A DNA stretch of 32,159 bases from Chthoniobacter sp. (GTDB lineage: Bacteria > Verrucomicrobiota > Verrucomicrobiia > Chthoniobacterales > Chthoniobacteraceae), in the NCBI GenBank assembly GCA_025352865.1, contig JANXSB010000095.1, positions 1 through 32,159 on the forward strand, given 5' to 3'. Of this stretch, positions 23,517 through 32,159 are shown one piece after another; position 1 is the stretch's first letter; every line of letters starts with the position of its first letter. Position numbers and translations under genes: made by a program. A model generated the notes under the pieces. It had not been told where the DNA came from, did not search any database, and saw only the letters and a list, made by a program, of their open reading frames with translations.

Positions 23517-24857
23517 ATGAGCGATATCCAACCCGTCACTTGGTTCGACGATCCCGCGCACTTCCGCAAACCGTCCCGCCGCGAATTCCTTTACACCGGC
23601 CTCATCGGCGGGCTCGGCCTCACGCTGGGCGACTTTTTCAAGCTGCAAGCCGCGCAGACCTCGACGCCGGGGATCGTGGCCCCGCCGCAGGTGGCGAAGT
23701 CGATCATCCACATTTTCATGCCGGGCGGCTGGGCGGCGCAGGAGACTTTTGATCCGAAGCCTTACGCGCCGATCGAATATCGCGGCCCGCTCGGGTCGAT
23801 TGATACGAAGCTCGATGGCGTCCGTTTCTCCGAGCACCTGAAGGCGACGGCGCAGATCGCCGACAAGATCACGGTCGTCCGCTCGATGACCCACGGTGAA
23901 GCGGCGCACGAGCGCGGCACGCACAATATGTTCACCGGCTACCGTCCGTCGCCGGCGCTCCAGTTTCCCTCGATGGGCTCGGTCGTCTCGCATGAGCTGG
24001 GCTCGCGCAACAACCTGCCGCCCTACGTTTGCGTGCCGAACATGCCGAATGAATTCGCCGGCAGCGGCTATCTCTCGACGGCGCACGGCCCGTTCAGCCT
24101 CGGCGGCGATCCGGCGAGCAACGGCTTCGCGGTGCGCGACCTGAACATGCACGCCGGCATCACCCCCGAGCGTTTCGACCGCCGCCGGAACATCCTCTCC
24201 ACGGTCGATGAGCATTTCCGCACTTTGGAAAAAAGCGACTCGCTCGACGCGATGGACAGCTTCTATCAGGCGGCCTACTCGCTCGTTTCCTCGGAGTCCG
24301 CGCGCGAGGCTTTCAACCTCGCTGCTGAGCCCGCGCCGATGCGCGAAAAATACGGCAACAATGAAGCCGGCCAGCGCATGCTCATGGCTCGCCGCCTCGT
24401 CGAGGCCGGCGTGCGCTTCGTCTCGATGACCTACGGCGGCTGGGACATGCACGCGAAGATTCAGGAGGGCATCGCCCGCTCGCTCCCGCCTTTCGACCAG
24501 GCTTACGCGGCGCTCATCCGCGATCTCGATGAGCGCGGGCTGCTCGACACGACCATCGTCATGGTCACCTCCGAGTTTGGCCGCACGCCGAAGATCAACA
24601 AGGACGCGGGCCGCGACCACTGGCCGCGCGTTTTCAACATCGTCTTCGCCGGCGGCGGGTTTAAGCGCGGAAGCGTTTATGGCACCTCCGACCCGACCGG
24701 TTCGGAGCCGGATGCGGATCCGCTCACGGTCGAAAACATGGCCGCGACCGTCTATCACCAGCTCGGCATCGCGCCGGAAAAGAAGCTCATCGCGCCGGGC
24801 AACCGCCCGATCGACATCGTCCGCAATGGCACTGTCGTCTCCGAGCTGCTGGCGTAA
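23517..24857 (+). CDS. DUF1501 family Tat-exported protein (446 aa)
   Basis: The N-terminus carries a twin-arginine signal PSRREFLYTGLIGGLGLTLG (Arg21-Arg22). DUF1501 landmarks are SIIHIFMPGGWAAQETFDPKP, VRSMTHGEAAHERGTHNMFTGY, FPSMGSVVSHELGSRNNLP, AGVRFVSMTYGGWDMHAKI, IVMVTSEFGRTPKINKD and GRDHWPRVFNIVFAGGG. This is a subtype distinct from the other two copies in the window (HERGTHNMFTGY instead of HGPAxxxM). It opens a four-gene operon and is followed 13 bp later by the PPC-domain gene. No Shine-Dalgarno sequence is visible. Confidence 0.94.
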   Translation: MSDIQPVTWFDDPAHFRKPSRREFLYTGLIGGLGLTLGDFFKLQAAQTSTPGIVAPPQVAKSIIHIFMPGGWAAQETFDPKPYAPIEYRGPLGSIDTKLDGVRFSEHLKATAQIADKITVVRSMTHGEAAHERGTHNMFTGYRPSPALQFPSMGSVVSHELGSRNNLPPYVCVPNMPNEFAGSGYLSTAHGPFSLGGDPASNGFAVRDLNMHAGITPERFDRRRNILSTVDEHFRTLEKSDSLDAMDSFYQAAYSLVSSESAREAFNLAAEPAPMREKYGNNEAGQRMLMARRLVEAGVRFVSMTYGGWDMHAKIQEGIARSLPPFDQAYAALIRDLDERGLLDTTIVMVTSEFGRTPKINKDAGRDHWPRVFNIVFAGGGFKRGSVYGTSDPTGSEPDADPLTVENMAATVYHQLGIAPEKKLIAPGNRPIDIVRNGTVVSELLA

Positions 24858-24870
24858 GCCTCGCGCCATC

Positions 24871-27222
24871 GTGCGACGAAAATTCGTCACGGCGCGCGCT
24901 GCCGCGTTTGCGGGATTCGCGCTGGCCGTGTCCGCGCAGGCCGCGCAGGCCGCGTCGCCCACGCTCTCGCATATCGTGCCCGGCGGCGGGCAGCGCGGGA
25001 CGGAGGTCGAGGTCATCTGCGAAGGCGGACGGCTCGACGACGCGAAGGGACTGCTTTTCTACGAGCACGGTTTTGAAGTGACGAGCGTGACCGAAGCGGC
25101 GGGCGGCAAGTTCAAGGCGACGATCAAAATCGCGCCCGACGCCGTGCTCGGCGAGCACAGCGTCCGCGTGTGGACGGCGACCGGCGTGGGCGAGATGCGC
25201 ACCTTTTACGTCTCGCCTTATCCGCTGGTGAAGGAGGCCGACGAAGCCAAGGACGCGGCGAAAAAGGACGAGCCGCAGCCCATCGCGCTAGGCTCGACGG
25301 TGTGGGGGCGGATTCAGGGCGAGGACGTGGACCGGTTCGTCGTCGAGGCGAAAAAAGGGCAGCGCATCTCGGCGGAAGTCGTCGGCGTGCGGCTGCAGCC
25401 TGGCGATATTTTCGACACGATGCTCACGCTCACCAAAGCCGACGGCACCGTGCTCGCCGAGAACGACGACAACTCGCTCTTGCAGCAGGATCCTGTGCTC
25501 AGCTTTGTCGCGCCGGAGGACGGCAAATATATCCTCGCGCTGAAAGACAGCACCAATGCCGCGCCCGGCGAGGGCCACTATCTTCTGCATGTCGGTTCGT
25601 TTCCGCGCCCGCTCACGGTCTATCCGGCCGGCGGACAGATCGGCGAGCAGCTCAGCGTCACCTATCTCGGCGATGCCGCCGGGCCGCTGCCCGCGACGAT
25701 CAAACTGCCCGCGCAACCGGATCACCATTTCCCCGTTTTCCCCGAGCAAAACGGCCAGGTCGCGCCGTCGCCGAACTGGCTGCGCGTCTCGCCTTTTCCG
25801 AACGTCCTCGAAGCTGAGCCGAACAACGAAGTCGCCAAAGCGACGCCGACCGACAAGGCGCTGCCGCTCGCCTTCAACGGCGTCATCGGCGAAAAGGGCG
25901 ATGTGGATTTTTTCAAATTCACCGCGAAGAAAGACCAGGAGTTCGACGTGAATGTTTTCGCCCGCCGGCTGCGTTCGCCGCTCGATGCCGTGCTCGAAAT
26001 CTACGACGAAAAAGGCAACCGCATCGCGCAGAACGACGACAGCGGCGGGCCCGACAGCTATCTCGGCTGGAAGGTTCCTGTGGACGGCACTTACTGCGTC
26101 GCCGTCAAAGATCAACTCGGGCGCGGCGGGCCGACTTTCACCTACCGCGTGGAGGTCACGCCGAAAATCGCCGAGGTCGCCGTCTGGCTGCCGGAGATGC
26201 AGCAGAACACGCAGGATCGGCAGACCATTTCCGTGCCCAAGGGCAACCGCTACGCCTCGCTCGTCAAAATCAAACGCGATAATTTCGGCGGCGATGTCGC
26301 GCTCACGCCGAGCGCCCTCCCGGCCGGTGTGGTGATGGCCGCCGGCCCCATTCTCGGCAACGTCGATACCATCCCCGTCGTCTTTGAAGCCGCGGCCGAC
26401 GCCGCCGTGGCCACGCGCACCTTTGAGCTGATTGCGAAACCCACCGACGGCAAGCCGCTCGAAAGCCGCGTCGCGCATCCCATCGACATCGTCGGGAACG
26501 GCAACAACGCGCCTTACTACCGCATCGTCGCGGACAAACTCGCCGTCGCCGTCGCCGAGGAGGCACCTTTCAAAATCAAACTCGTCGAGCCGAAAGTCCC
26601 CGTCGCACAAAGCGGTTCGATGAACCTCAAGGTCATTGCCGAACGGAAGCCGGACTTCAAAGGCAAGATCAACCTCGCGCTGCTCTACGCGCCGCCCGGC
26701 ATCGGCACCGCGGGCTCCGCGGAAATCAAGGAAAACGAAAACGAAGGCCTCGTGCCGCTCAGCGCGAACGGCGACGCGCAGACCAAGAAATGGAAGATCA
26801 CCGTAGTTGGCACGACCGACATTGGCAAAGGCCCGGTCTGGGTTTCCACGCAACTCGCCGAACTCGAAATTATCCCGCCTTTCCTCGCCGGGCAGATCGT
26901 CCGCACGTTTGTCGATCAGGGCGACAAAACGGTCGTCACCGTGAAGCTCCAGCAGAAAGCGCCGTTTGAGGGAAAAGCGAAAATCCAGCTCCTCGGGCTG
27001 CCGAACAAAGTCACCGCCGCCGACCGCGAAATCACCAAGGACGACACCGAGGTGAAATTCGAGGTGCAGGCCGATGCGACGAGCCCGGTCGCGCGCCACG
27101 GTTCGCTTTTCTGCCAGGTCGCGGTGCCGCAAAATGGAGAGGTCATTTTGCAGACCTTTGGGCAGGGCGGCATCCTGCGTGTGGACGCTGCCACCGTCGC
27201 CAAGGCCGAGGAGAAAAAATGA
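24871..27222 (+). CDS. Secreted protein with pre-peptidase C-terminal (PPC) domains (783 aa)
   Basis: The GTG at 24871 gives VRRKFVTARAAAFAGFALAV with a signal peptide cut near SAQAAQAA; earlier in-frame sequence is a shadow of the DUF1501 gene. The mature protein starts with an IPT/TIG-like strand set (SPTLSHIVPGGGQRGTEVEV). Two PPC-type beta-sandwich domains follow, recognised by VWGRIQGEDVDRFVVEAKKG...AENDDNSLL and EAEPNNEVAKATP...GVIGEKGDVDFFKFTAKK...AQNDDSGGPDSY. Several more Ig-like strand regions complete it. No catalytic domain or haem motif is seen, so it probably binds partner or substrate for the neighbouring DUF1501 and DUF1549/DUF1553 proteins. Its stop overlaps the next start (ATGA). 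Confidence 0.9.
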   Translation: MRRKFVTARAAAFAGFALAVSAQAAQAASPTLSHIVPGGGQRGTEVEVICEGGRLDDAKGLLFYEHGFEVTSVTEAAGGKFKATIKIAPDAVLGEHSVRVWTATGVGEMRTFYVSPYPLVKEADEAKDAAKKDEPQPIALGSTVWGRIQGEDVDRFVVEAKKGQRISAEVVGVRLQPGDIFDTMLTLTKADGTVLAENDDNSLLQQDPVLSFVAPEDGKYILALKDSTNAAPGEGHYLLHVGSFPRPLTVYPAGGQIGEQLSVTYLGDAAGPLPATIKLPAQPDHHFPVFPEQNGQVAPSPNWLRVSPFPNVLEAEPNNEVAKATPTDKALPLAFNGVIGEKGDVDFFKFTAKKDQEFDVNVFARRLRSPLDAVLEIYDEKGNRIAQNDDSGGPDSYLGWKVPVDGTYCVAVKDQLGRGGPTFTYRVEVTPKIAEVAVWLPEMQQNTQDRQTISVPKGNRYASLVKIKRDNFGGDVALTPSALPAGVVMAAGPILGNVDTIPVVFEAAADAAVATRTFELIAKPTDGKPLESRVAHPIDIVGNGNNAPYYRIVADKLAVAVAEEAPFKIKLVEPKVPVAQSGSMNLKVIAERKPDFKGKINLALLYAPPGIGTAGSAEIKENENEGLVPLSANGDAQTKKWKITVVGTTDIGKGPVWVSTQLAELEIIPPFLAGQIVRTFVDQGDKTVVTVKLQQKAPFEGKAKIQLLGLPNKVTAADREITKDDTEVKFEVQADATSPVARHGSLFCQVAVPQNGEVILQTFGQGGILRVDAATVAKAEEKK

Positions 27223-29774
27223 AATCGAAATCCCGTCATCCGAAATCGAAACGCTCCGGCGCGCAGCATGTGAAATGGGTGCTCGGCGCATGCGTCGCCA
27301 CCGCGCTGAGCGGCGCGGGCATCGTGAGTTTGCTGACCTCCGCACCTTCGCAGGCCAAAGCGGAGGGCGAAGCGGTGCCCGACGGCAGCCCGGTGCCCGC
27401 CGTGACCGCGCCGCCGACCGGCCCTTTCACGCTCGAGGTTTTTCCTGGCGACGTGAATCTCAAGACCGCGCGCGCCGTGCAATCCGTGGTCGTCCGCATC
27501 ACCGAGCAGAGCGGGGTCCAGCGCGATGTGACCGGGCAGGCCGCGTTCACTTTCGCCGATCCCGCGAAGGCGAAAATCGACAAGGGCATCGTCTCGCCGC
27601 TCGCCGATGGCGACACCGCTTTGAAAGTCGCCTACGCCGGCCAGTCCATCGACGTGCCGGTGAAAGTCGCCGACGTGCAGACCGATCCGCCGATCTCCTT
27701 CCGCCGCGATGTCATGCCTGTCTTCCTCCGCTCCGGCTGCAACTCCGGCGGCTGCCACGGCTCCGCCCGCGGGCAGGACGGCTTCCGCCTTTCGCTCTTC
27801 GGCTACGACCCCGAGGGCGACCACTTCCGCCTCACCCGTGAACTTGCCGGACGCCGCATCAATCTCGCGCTGCCGGCCGATTCCATGCTCCTCACGAAAT
27901 GCGTGGGCGACGCGCCGCACACCGGCGGCAAGCTGTTTGAAAAGGACAGCCAGTACGCGAAGGCGCTCATCCGCTGGCTCGAAGCCGGCGCGCCCAACGA
28001 CCTGCCGACCGAGCCGACCTGCACCAGCGTCGAGATTTTGCCCAAGCGCCTCGTCCTCGAAAGCCCCGGCCAGCTCCACCGCGTCACCGTGCGCGCGCAG
28101 TATTCCGACGGCACGCAGCGCGATGTCACGAACCTCGCGCTTTTCCTCACGAGCAACGAAGGCTCCGCGAAAATCTCCAAGGACGGCATGATCACCACCG
28201 GCCAGCGCGGCGAAGCCTTCGTCATGGCGCGCTTCGCCACGCACACCGTCGGCTCGCAGGTCATCGTCATTCCGAAGGACTTGAAATTCGAGTGGCCGCA
28301 GGTCGCCGAGCGCAACTACATCGACACCCTCGTCGATCAAAAGCTGCGCGATCTCCGCATCACGCCCTCCGAGGTTTGCAACGATGAAACCTTCCTCCGC
28401 CGCGCGCACATCGACATTACCGGCGTCCTCGCCACGAGCGAGCAAGTCGCGAAATTCACCGCCGATCCCGACCCGCAGAAGCGCGAGAAAAAAGTGGACG
28501 AGCTGCTCGCGAAAAATGAGTTCACCGATCTCTGGGCGCTGAAATGGAGCGAGCTGCTGCAGGTTCGCACCGAGCAGAACAACGGCGGCTACAAAGCCAC
28601 GCTCGGCTACTACAACTGGATTCACGACCAGCTCGAAAAAAATGTTCCGATCAACCAGGTCGCCGCGTCGCTCATCTCCGCGAGCGGCAGCAATCTCGAA
28701 AACCCAGCGGCCAATTATTACCAGACCGAAACCGACCCGCTGAAACTCGCCGAGGATACCGCGCAAGCCTTCATGGGCATCCGCATCCAGTGCGCGCAGT
28801 GCCACAATCATCCCTTCGACCGCTGGACCATGGATGACTACCGCGGCTTCGTCGCCTTTTTCACCCAGGTCGGCCGCAAGCCCGGCGAAGACCCCCGCGA
28901 GAAAATCATTTTTGACCGGCACGACGGCGAGTCGAAGCATCCAGTCGGCGACCGCGTGGTGCCGCCGAAATTCCTCGGCGGCGCAGCGCCCGAGTCGAAG
29001 GAAAAGGATCGCCGCGGACTGCTCGCCGAGTGGCTGTCGGCACCGGAGAATCCTTACTTCGCGCGCCACATGGCGAACCTGATGTGGGCGCAGTACATGG
29101 GTCGCGGAATCATCGAGCCGGTGGATGACGGTCGCATTTCCAACCCCGCCTCGAACCCCGAACTGCTCGCCGCGCTGACCAAGAAACTCGTCGAGTACAA
29201 CTACGACATGCGGAAATTCGTCCGCGACATCTGCAACTCGCGCACCTACCAGACCAGCACCCGGCAGAACGACACCAACCTCACCGACCAGCGCAACTTC
29301 GCCCACGCCACCATCCGCCGGATGCGCGCCGAAGTGCTCCTCGACTGCATCTCCCAGGTCACCGAGACGAAGGAGAAATACAAGGGTCTGCCCACCGGCG
29401 CGCACGCCGTCGAGATCGCAGACGGGCGCACCACGAACTACTTCCTGACGACCTTCGGCCGCGCCACACGCGAGACGCTCTGCGCCCGCGAGGAAGTCGG
29501 CCCCACGCTCTCGCAGGCGCTGCATTTCATCAACGGCGACACCGTCGAAAACAAGATCGTCTCCGGCGAGGTCATCAAGAAACTGCAGGGTCAGAACAAG
29601 ACGCCGCGCGAGATCACGCAGGAGCTTTATGTCCGCTGCTTTGGCCGCCAGCCGACCGAGGACGAACTCCGCAAGCTCGAACCCATGTGGGGCGTCACCG
29701 AGCAGCAGCCCGCCGTTTTCAACGACGTCTTCTGGGCGCTGCTGAACGCGAAAGAGTTCATGTTCAACCACTGA
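27219..29774 (+). CDS. DUF1549-DUF1553 protein with Ig-like domains and an atypical CX4CH motif (851 aa)
   Basis: Start ATG overlaps the preceding stop. Residues 18-45 are a membrane anchor or uncleaved signal (VKWVLGACVATALSGAGIVS). A bacterial Ig-like domain follows (LEVFPGDVNLKTARAVQSVV), then a cytochrome-like domain with Cys174-x4-Cys179-His180 (CNSGGCHG) and GFRLSLFGYDPEGD. A second Ig-like domain (VEILPKRLVLESPGQLHRVT) is next. DUF1549 (RNYIDTLVDQKLRDLRI, RRAHIDITGVLATSEQ) ends with the regular CAQCHNHPFDRW at residues 525-529, and DUF1553 closes the protein (NLMWAQYMGRGIIEPVDDGR, RMRAEVLLDCISQVT, GPTLSQALHFINGDT). The CX4CH spacing differs from the CX2CH of ordinary c-type cytochromes. 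It is third in the operon. Confidence 0.93.
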   Translation: MKSKSRHPKSKRSGAQHVKWVLGACVATALSGAGIVSLLTSAPSQAKAEGEAVPDGSPVPAVTAPPTGPFTLEVFPGDVNLKTARAVQSVVVRITEQSGVQRDVTGQAAFTFADPAKAKIDKGIVSPLADGDTALKVAYAGQSIDVPVKVADVQTDPPISFRRDVMPVFLRSGCNSGGCHGSARGQDGFRLSLFGYDPEGDHFRLTRELAGRRINLALPADSMLLTKCVGDAPHTGGKLFEKDSQYAKALIRWLEAGAPNDLPTEPTCTSVEILPKRLVLESPGQLHRVTVRAQYSDGTQRDVTNLALFLTSNEGSAKISKDGMITTGQRGEAFVMARFATHTVGSQVIVIPKDLKFEWPQVAERNYIDTLVDQKLRDLRITPSEVCNDETFLRRAHIDITGVLATSEQVAKFTADPDPQKREKKVDELLAKNEFTDLWALKWSELLQVRTEQNNGGYKATLGYYNWIHDQLEKNVPINQVAASLISASGSNLENPAANYYQTETDPLKLAEDTAQAFMGIRIQCAQCHNHPFDRWTMDDYRGFVAFFTQVGRKPGEDPREKIIFDRHDGESKHPVGDRVVPPKFLGGAAPESKEKDRRGLLAEWLSAPENPYFARHMANLMWAQYMGRGIIEPVDDGRISNPASNPELLAALTKKLVEYNYDMRKFVRDICNSRTYQTSTRQNDTNLTDQRNFAHATIRRMRAEVLLDCISQVTETKEKYKGLPTGAHAVEIADGRTTNYFLTTFGRATRETLCAREEVGPTLSQALHFINGDTVENKIVSGEVIKKLQGQNKTPREITQELYVRCFGRQPTEDELRKLEPMWGVTEQQPAVFNDVFWALLNAKEFMFNH

Positions 29775-29780
29775 GCCGCG

Positions 29781-32159
29781 GTGAAAAAGCTCGCCTCATT
29801 TTCCGCTCTCCTCGCCGCCTCCATCGCGGCCCGCGCGCAGGTGCCGGACAAGGTCAACTACACCGACCACATCCTCCCCATTTTCCGCAACTCCTGCCTG
29901 AACTGCCACAACCCCGACAAGAAAAAGGCCGGTCTCGACCTCTCCACTTTCCAGGGCGCGATCCTCGGCAGCGAGAACGGCAAGGTGCTCAAATCCGGCG
30001 ACGGCGCGGGCAGCCTGCTCATCAAGTGCGTCATGCCCGACGGCGACCCGAAGATGCCGCCCAAAGGCGACCGTCTCCCCGACACCGAGATCGCGATTTT
30101 GAAAAAATGGATCGACGGCCAGCTCCTCGAAACCGCCGGCGGCAAAGCCATCGCCGCCGCCGCGAACAACGTCCAGGTCGCCGTCGTTTCCCTGACCCGC
30201 CCCGACGGCCCGCCGCCGATGCCGCACGACCTGCCGCTCGATCCCGTCGTCCACACCTCGAAGACGAACGCGCTCACCGCGCTCGGCGCGAGCCCGTGGG
30301 CACCGCTCGTCGCGCTCGGCGGGCAAAAGCAAATCCTCCTCTACAACACCGAGACCCTCGAACCGCTCGGCGTGCTGCCCTTCCCCGAAGGCTTCCCCAC
30401 GATCATCCGCTTCAGCCGCAACGGGCAGCTCATCCTCACCGGCGGCGGGCGCGGCGGAAAGTCGGGCAAGGTCGTCCTCTGGGATGTCCAGACCGGTGAG
30501 CGCATCGCCACGGTCGGCAATGAATTCGACCAGGTGCTCGCTGCGGACATCAGCGCGGATCAGCAGTTCGTCGCCCTCGGCGGGCCGGCCAAGCTGGTGA
30601 AAATCTACGCCACCAAAGACGGACGCCTCGTTCACTCCATCAAAAAACACACCGACTGGGTGACCGCCATTTCCTACTCGCCCGATGGTCGGCTCGTCGC
30701 CAGCGCGGATCGCAACGGCGGCGTCATCGTTTGGGAAGCCGACAAAGGCAAGGAATACAACGTCCTCGCCGGCCACAAAGGCGCGGTCACCGGGCTGTCA
30801 TTTATGACCGGCGTCGTCGCATCCGCGAGCGAGGACACCACTATCAAATTGTGGGACGTGAAGGAAGGCAAAGAGATCAAGAGCTGGGCCGCGCATCCGG
30901 GCGGCGTGCAAAGCGTGGACTTCACGCCCGACGGACGGCTCGTCTCCAGCGGACGCGACAAAATCGCAAAAGTCTGGGATCAGACCGGCAAGCAGCTCAT
31001 GGCCAGCGAGCCATTCACCGACATCGCCCTCCGCGCCGAGATGGCCGGCGAGCGCGTGGTCGCGGGCGACTGGAGCGGCGCGGTACGCGTGTGGTCGCTC
31101 GATGGAAAACGCGTCGGCGAACTCGATGCGAACCCGCCGACCATCGCCGAGCGTCTCGCTACTGCGACGAAACAAATCTTGGACGCGCAGACTGCGGTGC
31201 CGGAATTGCAAAAGCAAATCGCCGCCGCCGAGGAAAAGATCAAAGTCGAGATGGCCGGCAACGAGGAAAAGCGCAAAGCCGAGATGGTCGTGGCGGAGGC
31301 GAAAAAAGTGGCGGACATCGCCGCCGCCGAGGTGAAACGGAAGGAATCTCTCGCTGCCGTCGAAGCCGCGAAAGTCGCACCACAGCAGATGGAAAAAGCC
31401 ATCGCCGACGGAAACGCCGCACTGCCTGCGCTGCGCGCCACGCGCGATTCCGCCGCCAGCGTGGCGGACGCGGCGGCAAAGATTCTCGTCTTCAAACAAA
31501 CTTCCAACGCGCCGCCCACCGAGATCGAGGAGGCGAAAAAGGAAGTCGCCACCCGCGCCGCGCCGCGCGATGCCGCGCAAAAGCTCGTCGATGCGAAGAA
31601 GGCCGAGATCGCGCAAGCCGAAGCCACCGTCGCGCAAGCCAAAGCCGAGCAGCCCGCAAAGATCGCCGCCGCCGAAAAAGCCGTGCAGGACATCGCCGCG
31701 CAGATCGCCGCGCTCCAGCAGGCTCCCGTCGCGCCACCCGCCGCACCCGCCGATTCCCCGGCCGCGCAGGAGATCGCCAAGGCCAAAGCCGCCATCGCGC
31801 AAAGCTCCGCGCAGATCGCCGCCGCCCAAGCCGAGCTGGACAAATGGCGCGGCGCGCAAGTGCTGCAAAACGTCCACAACGCCCGCCAACTCGTCGTCGA
31901 CAAAACCGCCCAATACGAAAGCCTCGTGCAAGCTGTGAAGGACGCGCCCCTCGCCATCGAGCGCGCCCGCGCCGACCTCGCCGCTGCGGAAAAAACCACC
32001 GCCGAGTCGCCGGCCAAGATCAAGGAAGGCGAGACGCTTTTCGCCGCCACCCAGCAGGCCGCCGCCGTGCAGAAAGCCGCCCTCGATGCCGCGCAAGCCG
32101 CAGTCGCGGAAAAAGAAAAAGCGCTCAAGGCGCTGACCGACGCACCCAAACCGGCGGGC
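29781..32159 (+). CDS. Cytochrome c-WD40 repeat-coiled-coil protein, 3' end outside the window
   Basis: A GTG at 29781 opens a frame that runs uninterrupted to the window edge (793 codons). VKKLASFSALLAASIAARAQ is a signal peptide. Residues 28-115 are a planctomycete-type cytochrome c domain with CLNCH at 39-43 and a likely axial Met92 in KMPPKGD. Residues about 150-445 contain WD40-like blades (VVLWDVQTGERIATVG, ISYSPDGRLVASADRNGGVIVWE, DTTIKLWDVKEGKEI). From about 455 onward comes a very long Ala/Glu/Lys-rich helical region expected to form a coiled coil. It may be a periplasmic scaffold holding electron-transfer partners together. It starts 6 bp after the preceding stop, last visible gene of the operon. 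Confidence 0.9.
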   Translation, partial: MKKLASFSALLAASIAARAQVPDKVNYTDHILPIFRNSCLNCHNPDKKKAGLDLSTFQGAILGSENGKVLKSGDGAGSLLIKCVMPDGDPKMPPKGDRLPDTEIAILKKWIDGQLLETAGGKAIAAAANNVQVAVVSLTRPDGPPPMPHDLPLDPVVHTSKTNALTALGASPWAPLVALGGQKQILLYNTETLEPLGVLPFPEGFPTIIRFSRNGQLILTGGGRGGKSGKVVLWDVQTGERIATVGNEFDQVLAADISADQQFVALGGPAKLVKIYATKDGRLVHSIKKHTDWVTAISYSPDGRLVASADRNGGVIVWEADKGKEYNVLAGHKGAVTGLSFMTGVVASASEDTTIKLWDVKEGKEIKSWAAHPGGVQSVDFTPDGRLVSSGRDKIAKVWDQTGKQLMASEPFTDIALRAEMAGERVVAGDWSGAVRVWSLDGKRVGELDANPPTIAERLATATKQILDAQTAVPELQKQIAAAEEKIKVEMAGNEEKRKAEMVVAEAKKVADIAAAEVKRKESLAAVEAAKVAPQQMEKAIADGNAALPALRATRDSAASVADAAAKILVFKQTSNAPPTEIEEAKKEVATRAAPRDAAQKLVDAKKAEIAQAEATVAQAKAEQPAKIAAAEKAVQDIAAQIAALQQAPVAPPAAPADSPAAQEIAKAKAAIAQSSAQIAAAQAELDKWRGAQVLQNVHNARQLVVDKTAQYESLVQAVKDAPLAIERARADLAAAEKTTAESPAKIKEGETLFAATQQAAAVQKAALDAAQAAVAEKEKALKALTDAPKPAG

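Noticed and set aside
26916..29771. A minus-strand open frame of 951 codons opposite the PPC and DUF1549/DUF1553 genes
   Set aside because: Antisense to two well-supported genes and crosses both of them; composition is that of a shadow frame.

Overview
The window is a G+C-rich piece of bacterial chromosome that most likely comes from a member of the Verrucomicrobiota, with Planctomycetota less likely. The evidence is three separate modules of Tat-exported DUF1501 proteins next to DUF1549/DUF1553 'planctomycete cytochrome' proteins, a very large secreted CotH-kinase/lamin-tail protein, many small secreted or lipid-anchored proteins, and start codons that mostly lack a clear Shine-Dalgarno sequence.

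Layout. Bases 1-673 hold the 5' part of dnaK (minus strand, cut by the window edge). A tRNA-Ser(GGA) follows at 984-1068, then a small protein of unknown function and a secreted protein of unknown function. Bases 2175-5337 carry small genes: a very basic protein with three repeats, a possible small lipoprotein, a PspC-domain/lipoprotein pair, a secreted LysM protein and a frameshifted secreted-protein gene. From 7624 down to 5453 (minus strand) a Phd/VapB-VapC toxin-antitoxin pair with a palindromic operator is joined by ATGA overlaps to a DUF1501 gene.

Just beyond the toxin-antitoxin operator lies a 148-bp REPIN/MITE-like inverted repeat with perfect 32-bp arms (7675-7822). After it comes the most interesting gene of the window: an 894-residue LRR-Roc-COR-TIR protein (7940-10624), a bacterial Roco GTPase fused to a TIR domain that keeps the candidate catalytic glutamate. 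Its architecture (sensor repeats, GTPase switch, NADase-type effector) resembles NLR/STAND immune proteins.

Bases 17511 down to 10611 (minus strand) form a tight cluster of DUF1549/DUF1553, DUF1501 and DUF1549/DUF1553-plus-cytochrome genes. Divergent from it is the 4.2-kb CotH-like gene (17813-22018). Two small minus-strand genes follow, an orphan response regulator and a secreted protein, the latter with a clear intrinsic terminator. The right end (23517 to the window edge) is a four-gene plus-strand operon: DUF1501, a PPC-domain protein, DUF1549/DUF1553 with Ig-like domains, and a cytochrome c-WD40-coiled-coil protein that runs off the window.

How the genes may work together. The DUF1501/DUF1549/DUF1553 sets look like periplasmic or surface redox/hydrolase modules. 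By analogy with other Verrucomicrobiota and Planctomycetota they may act in breakdown of complex polymers, but no substrate can be read from the sequence. The block at about 6.9-10.6 kb (toxin-antitoxin, mobile repeat, Roco-TIR) looks like a small accessory/defence island set between two such modules.
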